Shown here one piece after another: positions 1-6,111 of a stretch of 10,603 nt of DNA. The stretch's first letter is position 1. Every line of letters starts with the position of its first letter. The stretch is from an uncultured Micrococcales bacterium. Its GTDB lineage: Bacteria > Actinomycetota > Actinomycetes > Actinomycetales > Microbacteriaceae. The position numbers were made by a program, and so were the translations under genes. The notes below the pieces were generated by a model that saw only the letters and a list, made by a program, of their open reading frames with translations, did no database searches and was not told where the DNA came from. The stretch spans positions 1 through 10,603 of the forward strand of contig CAIKYE010000087.1 in NCBI GenBank assembly GCA_903831585.1, read 5' to 3'.

Positions 1-1
1 C

Positions 2-232
2 TTGATCTACGACCTTTTCGAATCTGAAGACGACAAGAGCCTTTTGATCAACATGACATTGACCTCGGCTGGTTGCCCGCTGACAGATGTTATCGAAGAG
101 CAGACAGCAGAGGCTCTCGATGGGGTTGTAGATGCTTTTCGCATCAACTGGGTTTGGATGCCACCATGGGGTCCTGAGCGAATCACAGACGACGGCAGAG
201 AACAAATGCGAGCAATCGGTTTCTCTATCTAG
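2..232 (+). CDS. SufT/PaaD-type Fe-S cluster assembly factor (DUF59, MIP18 family), 3' end only
   Basis: This is the C-terminal 77 codons of a gene that begins outside the window. The first codon, TTG, reads as the internal Leu of the family's conserved 'LIYDL' segment, so it is not a start. The protein shows the DUF59 hallmark TSAGCPLT, whose Cys (residue 25 of the visible part) is the conserved reactive cysteine. It ends in the typical W-x-PPW...ITDDGREQMRAIGF tail. The family helps mature or transfer Fe-S clusters in the cytoplasm, and in actinobacteria the gene usually closes the suf operon (sufB-D-C-S-U-T). A terminator six bases after the stop fits a last-gene position. In Mycobacterium tuberculosis the suf cluster also lies near the ABC-F gene Rv1473, whose likely orthologue is two genes downstream here. 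The family is clear; that it is SufT rather than another DUF59 paralogue is inferred from context. Confidence 0.88.
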   Translation: MIYDLFESEDDKSLLINMTLTSAGCPLTDVIEEQTAEALDGVVDAFRINWVWMPPWGPERITDDGREQMRAIGFSI

Positions 233-237
233 TCAAC

Positions 238-269
238 AAAAAAGGACCTCCGAGTGGAGGTCCTTTTTT
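238..269. terminator. Bidirectional intrinsic terminator between the sufT-like gene and bioY
   Basis: Six A's, then GGACCTCC, a GAGT loop, GGAGGTCC and six T's form a perfect 14-bp inverted repeat with a GC-rich core. Each strand reads as stem-loop plus U-tract, so one element can end the rightward suf-side transcript and the leftward bioY transcript, whose stop codon lies at about 277. Confidence 0.93.
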
Positions 270-276
270 CTAGTTT

Positions 277-876
277 CTAGCTTTGCGTTTTCTTGACCAG
301 TAGCCAAGCGCCAGGCAACAAACCGGCGGCGATTACGGCCTTGACGACATCCCAAACCATGAATGGAACCATGTAGGTGATTGCAGCAACCAGGTCACCC
401 TTGAATGCAAAACTTGAAAGCACCGGCACACCGATTAGGTAGATCACTAGAGAACCAACCACAAAGGCCACGAAAGTCTTGATTACGTGCGAACTCCACT
501 TGCGCTCTGCCAACAAACCAACGACAAAGGCGGCAGCAACAAAACCTAAGATGAAGCCTGCAGTCGGACCAGCTAGTGCTTCGAAGCCAACCGCGTGGCT
601 GCCATCAGCCTTCGGTGCGAAAACTGGAAGGCCAGCAAAACCGGCAAGTGCATAGAGTGCCAATGAGAGAATTCCGCGACGTGATCCCAGCGAAGCTCCC
701 ACGAGCAGCACCACAAGCGTCTGCAGGGTGAATGGCACCGGGTAGGCGGGTATGGAGATCTGAGCGGCAACAGCGGTGAGCGCGGCTCCTGAGACAACCA
801 GAGCGATATCAGCGACGAGGCTGCGCTTTATGAATCGGTCAACGATGGTCGGCTTGGCGACGAGGGTAAACGACAT
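277..876 (-). CDS. bioY: BioY, biotin ECF transporter substrate-binding (S) subunit
   Basis: A 199-residue, very hydrophobic protein with about six predicted membrane segments. It has the BioY landmarks: PVPFTLQT near residues 46-53, GLPVFA near 82-87, GPTAGFILGF at 103-112 and PF-x3-D-x2-K near 171-179. BioY binds biotin in the cytoplasmic membrane and takes it up, either with a dedicated BioMN module or with the shared ECF energising module. No bioM or bioN gene lies beside it, so a shared or distant module is the likely partner. Length is normal for the family. The ATG start is preceded by a good Shine-Dalgarno sequence (GGAG on the minus strand, about 881-885). The upstream region has AT-rich repeats that could be a biotin-responsive operator. 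Biotin would supply acyl-CoA carboxylases and other biotin enzymes. Confidence 0.93.
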   Translation of the reverse strand: MSFTLVAKPTIVDRFIKRSLVADIALVVSGAALTAVAAQISIPAYPVPFTLQTLVVLLVGASLGSRRGILSLALYALAGFAGLPVFAPKADGSHAVGFEALAGPTAGFILGFVAAAFVVGLLAERKWSSHVIKTFVAFVVGSLVIYLIGVPVLSSFAFKGDLVAAITYMVPFMVWDVVKAVIAAGLLPGAWLLVKKTQS

Positions 877-884
877 TTAATCTC

Positions 885-913
885 CAATTTAAATTGATAA
901 CTAAATTGTAAAC
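885..913 (-). promoter_or_regulatory. Candidate operator/promoter of bioY: palindrome plus tandem 12-mers
   Basis: Bases 885-896 are the perfect 12-bp palindrome CAATTTAAATTG. It overlaps a tandem pair of near-identical 12-mers, TAAATTGATAAC (890-901) and TAAATTGTAAAC (902-913), which match at 10 of 12 positions. On the minus strand, TACAAT (910-905) is a good -10 hexamer pointing at bioY, so a bound protein would cover the -10 and start site. TTGTAAAC on the plus strand resembles the E. coli BirA half-site TTGTAAACC, but the expected inverted partner is absent. Operator function is inferred. Confidence 0.4.
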
Positions 914-975
914 TAGGTCTTTTGTAGCCCATCTACTCATTTGCACTAAATTACATCGCCCATTTTGGAGCATTC

Positions 976-2574
976 ATGATTGCAGTAACTGACCTCGAGA
1001 TTCGCATTGGCGCTCGAGTGCTCATGTCGCAAGTGAATTTTCGGGTAGCCAGGGGAGACAAAATCGGGCTGGTTGGGCGCAACGGCGCTGGCAAGACGAC
1101 TCTCACCAAGATTTTGGCTGGTGATGGCCAACCCGACGTAGGAACTGTGGAACGCATCGGAGAGATTGGTTATTTGCCGCAGGACCCTCGCAGCGGAGAT
1201 CCAGAAGAGCTAGCCAAGAACCGCATTCTTAACGCCCGAGGACTCGGCAGTATTTTGTTGCAGCTAGAGCAGACCGCGCTAGACATGGGCAGCGTCGACG
1301 AGGTCGTCTATGAAAAGGCAATGCGCCGCTACTCGGTCTTAGAAGAGCAGTTTCAAGCATCGGGTGGGTACGCCGCCGAAGCCGAAGCCGCGGCGATTGC
1401 AAGCAACCTGGGATTGAAAGATCACATTCTTAGTCAGCCGCTAAAGACGCTTTCTGGTGGACAGCGACGCAGAATCGAACTTGCTCGAATTCTGTTTAGC
1501 AACGCAGAGACCATGATTCTCGACGAGCCAACAAACCACCTCGATGCCGACTCAGTTATTTGGTTGCGCGACTTCTTGAAGACCTATGCCGGTGGACTAA
1601 TCGTTATCAGCCACGATGTTGATTTGATTGGTGAAACGGTTAACAGAATCTTTTACCTTGATGCAATGCGCGGTGTGATTGACGTTTACAACATGGGTTG
1701 GCGAAACTACCTTAAGCAGCGCGAGTCAGACGAAGAGCGTCGCAAGCGCGAGCGAGCCGGTGCCGAGAAACAAGCAGCAACCTTGCGGCTGCAAGCGGCA
1801 AAGTTCGGCGCGAAGGCATCAAAAGCGTCAGCAGCCCAACAGATGGTTAAACGAGCCGAGAAGTTGCTTGGTGCTCTCGACGATGTTCGCGAGAGCGATC
1901 GAGTGGCAAAAATTAAGTTCCCCGATCCGGCACCTTGCGGAAAGACCCCTTTGATGGCAACCAACCTGAGTAAGAGCTATGGCTCGTTGGAGATTTTTAC
2001 CGCGGTAGACCTTGCAATCGATAAGGGCAGCAAGGTTGTCATCATTGGTCTAAACGGTGCTGGCAAGACAACAATGTTGCGCATGCTCGCGGGAATCGAT
2101 AAACCAGACACCGGTGAGATCATTGAGGGTCACGGGCTAAAGGTTGGTTATTTTGCCCAAGAGCACGAAACCCTTGACGTTTCTAAGACGGTCTTGCAGA
2201 ACATGCAGCGCTCGGCACCACACCTAGCCGACACAGACGCTCGGAAAGTTCTAGGTTCGTTTCTCTTCACCGGTGACGACGTCGATAAGCCAGCAGGCGT
2301 GCTGAGCGGTGGCGAAAAGACCCGTCTGGCACTTGCCTCGCTGGTCGTCTCTTCGGCAAATGTGCTGCTTCTAGACGAACCAACCAATAACCTCGACCCC
2401 GCCAGCCGCGGAGAAATTCTGCGGGCATTGAGCACTTTCACCGGTGCGGTAGTTCTTGTTTCTCACGACGAGGGCGCGGTGTTGGCTCTGAATCCGGAAC
2501 GCGTGTTGATTCTGCCTGATGGTGATGAAGACCTTTGGAACGACAGCTACGCCGAACTCATCTCTCTCAGCTAA
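976..2574 (+). CDS. ABC-F family ATPase, Rv1473-like
   Basis: A 532-residue soluble protein with two ABC domains and no membrane segment. Domain 1 has Walker A GRNGAGKT (34-41), signature LSGGQ (159-163) and Walker B ILDEPTNHLD (181-190). A charged Arg/Lys/Ala-rich linker spans about 241-317. Domain 2 has GLNGAGKT (358-365), LSGGE (443-447) and LLLDEPTNNLD (464-474). This is the ABC-F layout: such proteins act on ribosomes as translation factors or antibiotic-protection proteins, not as transporters. The sequence closely resembles M. tuberculosis Rv1473 as I recall it, including the YNMGW segment and the LPDG-D tail. Rv1473 has been linked to macrolide tolerance, but that should not be assumed here. 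The ATG has GGAG five bases upstream. The stop overlaps the stop of the convergent SURF1 gene by four bases. Both ATPase sites look intact. Confidence 0.93.
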   Translation: MIAVTDLEIRIGARVLMSQVNFRVARGDKIGLVGRNGAGKTTLTKILAGDGQPDVGTVERIGEIGYLPQDPRSGDPEELAKNRILNARGLGSILLQLEQTALDMGSVDEVVYEKAMRRYSVLEEQFQASGGYAAEAEAAAIASNLGLKDHILSQPLKTLSGGQRRRIELARILFSNAETMILDEPTNHLDADSVIWLRDFLKTYAGGLIVISHDVDLIGETVNRIFYLDAMRGVIDVYNMGWRNYLKQRESDEERRKRERAGAEKQAATLRLQAAKFGAKASKASAAQQMVKRAEKLLGALDDVRESDRVAKIKFPDPAPCGKTPLMATNLSKSYGSLEIFTAVDLAIDKGSKVVIIGLNGAGKTTMLRMLAGIDKPDTGEIIEGHGLKVGYFAQEHETLDVSKTVLQNMQRSAPHLADTDARKVLGSFLFTGDDVDKPAGVLSGGEKTRLALASLVVSSANVLLLDEPTNNLDPASRGEILRALSTFTGAVVLVSHDEGAVLALNPERVLILPDGDEDLWNDSYAELISLS

Positions 2575-3380
2575 GACCTATCGAGGAGCAGGTCTTCGGT
2601 TTCGGCGTCTACCTGGCCAAAGTTCTTTCTGCGCGATTCTCGAGCGTTATTGGACAGTGCTTCTCGTTCTTTCTTAATTCCCCAGACTAAAGCTGCTGCG
2701 GCCATTAGAGCGAACAAAATCCACTGCAGGGCATAACTGAGGTGGTTTCCCTCACCGATCTCTGGGCGCGAAAGCTGCTTCGGGTTTTCAGCGACGGCAA
2801 CCGACTCACTTGACATTCGCACATAGAGCTTTTCGTAGACACTTTCTTCAAGCCCCTCAGCCGCGATGAGAGCTTCGATGTTTATGGTTGCCAATTGTCC
2901 TTCGGGAGCACTGCGGTCAAGCGTTGGTTCACTTGCTCGAACGTGACCCGTGATCTCTTGCATCTGGTTACTCGGCAGAGGGGGATTCGTCGGGGGCTCG
3001 TAATCGCTGCTAACCGCAAGCCAACCGCGTTCGACGGCGACTATTTCGCCAGAATCAAGTTGAAATGGAACCAGTTGAAGGAAACCCGGCTGGCCATTGA
3101 GCGGTCGGTTTCTAACCAGAACGGCATCTTCAATCAGATAGCTTCCGACGAGACTCACCTGACGCCATTCATCTTTAGAATCAAATGAATCTGTTTTCGC
3201 CAAAGCAGTGAGCGAAACCATCTCTGCGTCGTAATTCATCGCCAGTTGATCCATGGCATCGAGGGCTTCTTGGCGACGCTCAAACTGCCAAGTGGATAGG
3301 TAAACGCAGGCAATCGAGAAAACTACAACCAAGGCAAGCCAGCCAGACCAGCGCTTAATGTCAGACTTTGAAACCTTCAA
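2571..3380 (-). CDS. SURF1 family protein, cytochrome c oxidase assembly
   Basis: A 269-residue membrane protein with the SURF1 layout: an N-terminal membrane helix (about 13-29) followed by WQFERR (31-36), a large extracytoplasmic domain, and a second helix (about 217-234) directly after the conserved GNHLSYALQW (211-220). Internal family motifs are V-x-V/R-NRPL (near 90-94) and ERGW (117-120). SURF1 proteins help assemble the haem a3-containing site of aa3-type cytochrome oxidase. The start is TTG: the codons before it are TGA and ATC, so the frame is closed upstream and no ATG or GTG is available nearby. The start lies six bases after the stop of the 65-residue gene, so translation is probably coupled. 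Its own Shine-Dalgarno sequence is weak. The 3' end overlaps the ABC-F stop, and no terminator separates the two convergent genes. Confidence 0.9.
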   Translation of the reverse strand: MKVSKSDIKRWSGWLALVVVFSIACVYLSTWQFERRQEALDAMDQLAMNYDAEMVSLTALAKTDSFDSKDEWRQVSLVGSYLIEDAVLVRNRPLNGQPGFLQLVPFQLDSGEIVAVERGWLAVSSDYEPPTNPPLPSNQMQEITGHVRASEPTLDRSAPEGQLATINIEALIAAEGLEESVYEKLYVRMSSESVAVAENPKQLSRPEIGEGNHLSYALQWILFALMAAAALVWGIKKEREALSNNARESRRKNFGQVDAETEDLLLDRS

Positions 3381-3386
3381 GATTCA

Positions 3387-3584
3387 CTACGCTTCTTTAG
3401 CAATCGGCTGAGACTCCAGAAAAAACTTTCTCTGGTTCAGATAGTCAACCAGATAGTCAAGATGTAGGTCGCAAGATCCCCAAGACTTGGTGCGGCCATC
3501 CTTGTGAATTTGCGGATTACGCCAAATGACCAGGTTTGTGCGCAACTCTGAGCAGCCCGCTCGTGAGCATTTCTGCTCGGTCAT
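3387..3584 (-). CDS. Small conserved actinobacterial Cys/His protein, function unknown
   Basis: A 65-residue soluble protein with Cys6, Cys11, Cys38 and His41 (C-x4-C ... C-x2-H), a spacing suited to binding one zinc ion. A basic, Trp-containing middle (WRNPQIH...SWGSC) joins the two halves. It resembles short actinobacterial proteins that databases have sometimes labelled 'acetone carboxylase', a name the length makes implausible. I chose the ATG at 3584 because it lies four bases after the DUF3099 stop, with GAGAAG inside the end of that gene as a possible ribosome binding site. A longer reading from 3698 would overlap DUF3099 by over 100 bases with a low-complexity N-terminus. Its place between DUF3099 and SURF1 suggests co-expression with membrane or respiratory genes. 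No function is assigned. Confidence 0.75.
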   Translation of the reverse strand: MTEQKCSRAGCSELRTNLVIWRNPQIHKDGRTKSWGSCDLHLDYLVDYLNQRKFFLESQPIAKEA

Positions 3585-3588
3585 TGGT

Positions 3589-3888
3589 CTAAGACTTCTC
3601 TTTGTCAACAACAGCGAATGCGGTTGACTCGATCTGCAGCTGCGGTGCCACAACGCTTTCAGCCGACCTCGCAGAAGAGCTTCCAGTGGCATTGGCAATA
3701 ATCACTGCAAAATAGGGCAAGAAGATTGCACCGGCAAAACAAACCCACATCAGTGGGCCCTCGACATAGACGCCGGCAACAATGCAAACCACACGGATAG
3801 ACATGGCGGTCAGATAGCGAATCATGCGCGACTTGCGCTCATCCTCGGGTGAGATGTCGAGATTCGTGACGCTCTGGGTCTTTTGCAA
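3589..3888 (-). CDS. DUF3099 family small membrane protein
   Basis: A 99-residue protein recognisable as the actinobacterial DUF3099 family from the segment SRMIRYLTAMSIRVVCI (about 20-36) and a second hydrophobic stretch with FLPYFAVIIANA (about 56-67). Two membrane helices are predicted, roughly 28-42 and 46-66, with a charged N-terminus and a polar C-terminal tail. The family has no known function. The start is TTG at 3888: a stop codon lies just upstream in frame, and AAGGA (minus strand, 3899-3895) sits six bases before it, which is strong support. It is the first gene of a leftward cluster with the 65-residue Cys/His protein and SURF1. No convincing promoter was seen in the 107-base gap shared with fabG. 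Confidence 0.85.
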   Translation of the reverse strand: MQKTQSVTNLDISPEDERKSRMIRYLTAMSIRVVCIVAGVYVEGPLMWVCFAGAIFLPYFAVIIANATGSSSARSAESVVAPQLQIESTAFAVVDKEKS

Positions 3889-3995
3889 TCGGGGTCCTTA
3901 GCTGCAGTTCTAACTGTCTAAATTTAAGCCAATCGCTAGACTTGCCACTAGACATAACGAGTAAATAGAAGCAACTATTCCTGAATCGGAGCAAA
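3889..3995. other. Divergent intergenic region between DUF3099 and fabG
   Basis: This 107-base gap must hold the promoters of both flanking clusters. It contains the DUF3099 Shine-Dalgarno AAGGA (minus strand) and CGGAG for fabG (3987-3991). AT-rich candidates such as TTGCCA (3942) and TAAATA (3962) have poor spacing, so I call no promoter. No strong inverted repeat was seen. Confidence 0.5.
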
Positions 3996-4703
3996 ATGAC
4001 TCAAAGAACCGTGCTGATTACCGGCGGTAACCGGGGGATTGGTCGCTCAATTGCCGAGGAATTCATCAGGCAGGGGCACCGGGTTGCGGTAACCGCGCGG
4101 ACGGGCGAGGGCCCTTCGGGAGCCCTCACAGTTGTTGCAGACGTTACAGACGCGGCCTCACTCGATGCGGCTTTCGCAGAGGTTGAAGAAAAACTGGGTG
4201 CGGTAGAGATTCTCGTCGCCAATGCCGGCATAACTCGCGACACGCTGTTGATGCGCATGTCTGACGAACAGTTTGAAGAAGTCGTGAACACAAACCTGAA
4301 CGGCGTTTTTCGGGTTGTTCGCAGAGCATCAATTGGAATGATCAAAAAGAAGTTTGGGCGCATTATCTTGATCGGCTCGGTAGTCGGTTTGCTCGGATCA
4401 GCAGGACAGGTCAACTACTCATCAACCAAGTCGGCACTTGTCGGCATGGCCAGGTCAATCACACGTGAGCTCGGTGCGCGAAACATCACAGCAAACGTGA
4501 TTGCCCCCGGTTTCATTGACACCGACATGACGGCGGCGCTGCCAGAAGATCAGCAGGCCGATTACAAAAAACGAATTCCAGCGGGTCGGTTTGCCTCACC
4601 CGAAGAGGTCGCTCGGGTTGTGACATGGATGGCCTCAGATGACGCCGCATACATTTCGGGCGCTGTCATACCGGTAGACGGCGGACTGGGCATGGGTCAC
4701 TAA
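3996..4703 (+). CDS. fabG: FabG, 3-oxoacyl-[acyl-carrier-protein] reductase
   Basis: A 235-residue classical SDR. It has the NADPH-binding TGGNRGIG (9-16), an Asp-Val pair at 49-50 that contacts the adenine, NAG at 76-78 and Asn100. The catalytic triad is canonical: Ser128 (IGSVVG), Tyr141 and Lys145 (YSSTK). The C-terminal PGFIDTDMT and SGAVIPVDGG are typical of FabG/MabA. It reduces 3-oxoacyl-ACP to 3-hydroxyacyl-ACP in type II fatty acid synthesis in the cytoplasm. The start ATG has CGGAG four bases upstream. The stop is followed two bases later by the next SDR gene, so the two form an operon. Many SDRs are annotated FabG by default, but the full motif set and length here support it well. 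No other fatty acid synthesis gene lies nearby. Confidence 0.87.
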   Translation: MTQRTVLITGGNRGIGRSIAEEFIRQGHRVAVTARTGEGPSGALTVVADVTDAASLDAAFAEVEEKLGAVEILVANAGITRDTLLMRMSDEQFEEVVNTNLNGVFRVVRRASIGMIKKKFGRIILIGSVVGLLGSAGQVNYSSTKSALVGMARSITRELGARNITANVIAPGFIDTDMTAALPEDQQADYKKRIPAGRFASPEEVARVVTWMASDDAAYISGAVIPVDGGLGMGH

Positions 4704-4705
4704 CC

Positions 4706-5476
4706 ATGGGCTCATCACCTTTGAATCCTCTAGAAAAAGATTCACTCGCCGGCAAAGTTGCTTTGGTAACTGGTTCGTCTCGAGGAATTGGCGCTGACAC
4801 CGTTTCCTACTTTGCAGAGGCCGGGGCACGCGTTGTCGTGAACTATCGCAACAAAGAATCGCGGGCACTAAAAATTGTTGAGTCAATCAAGGAAAACGGC
4901 GGCGAAGCAATTGCTTTCGGCGCTGATTTGACCGATGCAATGCGAGTCAAAGAGATGTTTGACGCCACAGCAAGCGCTTTTGGCAAAATCGACATTCTCG
5001 TGATGAACGCATCCGGTGGAATGGAAGCAGGAATGGAAGCGGGTTATGCGATGCGCCTCAACCGTGACGCGCAGGTTCAGCTTCTAAAGACCGCTCTCGC
5101 ATACCTGGCTGATAACGCACGTGTCGTGTTTGTGACGAGCCACCAGGCTCACTTCATTAACAACACCCCAACCATGCAGAATTACGCACCGGTCGCTTAC
5201 TCGAAGCGAGCGGGTGAAGATGCGCTGCGCGAGATGATTCCGGAGCTTGAAGCGCGGGGGATTGGTTTCGTCGTTGTCTCTGGCGACATGATTGAGGGCA
5301 CCATAACCGCTTCTCTTCTAGAGCGATCGAACCCTGGTGCAATCGAATCAAGACGCGAAAGCGCCGGAAAGTTATACAACGTCAGCGAATTTGCTGCCGA
5401 GATTGCGTTAGCAGCGGTTGAGCCCGTGCCGGCAGATAACACGCGGCTAGTGGGCAATACCAGCGACTTCAGCTAG
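4706..5476 (+). CDS. Atypical SDR family oxidoreductase downstream of fabG
   Basis: A 256-residue SDR with intact cofactor motifs: TGSSRGIG (22-29), GADLTD (72-77) and NASGG (101-105), the last replacing the usual NAG. Strand VVFVTS puts Ser145 at the catalytic serine position. The usual YxxxK is missing: in YAPVAYSK, Lys167 is present, but the residue four before it is Val163, and the tyrosines are at 160 and 165. The C-terminal VVSGDMIEGTITASLLER segment is distinctive. I recall homologues beside FabG in related actinobacteria, with a similar YxPVAxSK region, so this is probably a family trait and not a mutation. Substrate unknown. It starts two bases after the fabG stop with no clear Shine-Dalgarno, suggesting coupling. 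Its TAG overlaps the serB TAG on the other strand (CTAG). Confidence 0.82.
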   Translation: MGSSPLNPLEKDSLAGKVALVTGSSRGIGADTVSYFAEAGARVVVNYRNKESRALKIVESIKENGGEAIAFGADLTDAMRVKEMFDATASAFGKIDILVMNASGGMEAGMEAGYAMRLNRDAQVQLLKTALAYLADNARVVFVTSHQAHFINNTPTMQNYAPVAYSKRAGEDALREMIPELEARGIGFVVVSGDMIEGTITASLLERSNPGAIESRRESAGKLYNVSEFAAEIALAAVEPVPADNTRLVGNTSDFS

Positions 5477-6111
5477 CGAGAGAGCCCGAGCGCAGTAGCT
5501 AGTTCACGCAAGTCTTGGCCTGCCAAAACCATGTTCGCCTGATCCTTGACAATCTGCTTGGCGTTAAACGCCACCGAGAGCCCGGCCGCATGCATCATGT
5601 CTAAATCGTTGGACCCGTCACCGACGGCTATGGTCTGTGAGAGGTCAACGTCACAGGCGGCGGCCCATTCGATCAAGGCCGATCTCTTGGCTTTTCGGTC
5701 GACAACTTTTCCGACCACCCGACCGGTTAGCACCCCATCGACTACTTCTAGCTCGTTTGCACGCGTGAAGTCGAGACTTAGCAGTTCGGCTAGCGGATTC
5801 AGAACCTGAATGAAACCACCGCTCACGGCACCCACCCGACCGCCGGCCTCGTGTATGGCATCAATGAGTTCTTTGGCACCCAAACTGACACGCACTTTTT
5901 GAAAAACATCGGTCAACACAGACTCGGGCAGCCCGCGCAAGGTTAGGACTCTCTCGCTCAGGCTCGACTCGAAATCGAGTTCGCCAGACATTGCACGATT
6001 GGTTATCTCGGCAACTTGCTCGCGCACGCCAGCGAAGTCGGCCAAGAGCTCGATTACCTCGTCTTGGATGAGAGTTGAATCAACATCAAAGACGACTAGA
6101 AACTTAGTCAC
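5473..6111 (-). CDS. serB: SerB, phosphoserine phosphatase (HAD superfamily)
   Basis: A 212-residue cytoplasmic HAD phosphatase. Motif I is DVDST (9-13, nucleophile Asp9 and acid Asp11), with Glu18 where SerB proteins contact the substrate. Motif II is SGGF (97-100), the conserved Lys lies in the RKAK segment (139-142), and motif III is GDGSNDLDM (164-172). It catalyses the last step of serine synthesis, O-phosphoserine to serine. It is a single-domain form without the ACT domains of mycobacterial SerB2. The start is GTG at 6111, overlapping the glgC stop as GTGA, so translation is coupled to glgC. The stop overlaps the SDR stop from the opposite strand. The motifs are diagnostic, though some HAD relatives act on other small phosphates. 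Confidence 0.9.
   Translation of the reverse strand: MTKFLVVFDVDSTLIQDEVIELLADFAGVREQVAEITNRAMSGELDFESSLSERVLTLRGLPESVLTDVFQKVRVSLGAKELIDAIHEAGGRVGAVSGGFIQVLNPLAELLSLDFTRANELEVVDGVLTGRVVGKVVDRKAKRSALIEWAAACDVDLSQTIAVGDGSNDLDMMHAAGLSVAFNAKQIVKDQANMVLAGQDLRELATALGLSR

Noticed and set aside
894..914. A complete BirA box upstream of bioY
   Set aside because: Only one good half-site (TTGTAAAC) is present; the inverted partner at the expected spacing is missing, so only a generic candidate operator is claimed.
3585..3698. N-terminal extension of the 65-residue Cys/His protein
   Set aside because: It would overlap DUF3099 by over 100 bases and adds Arg/Ser/Leu-rich shadow sequence; the ATG at 3584 is well placed after the DUF3099 stop.
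4001..4414. A 137-codon open frame on the minus strand opposite fabG
   Set aside because: It is Ser/Thr/Pro-rich shadow sequence antisense to a gene with a full FabG motif set.
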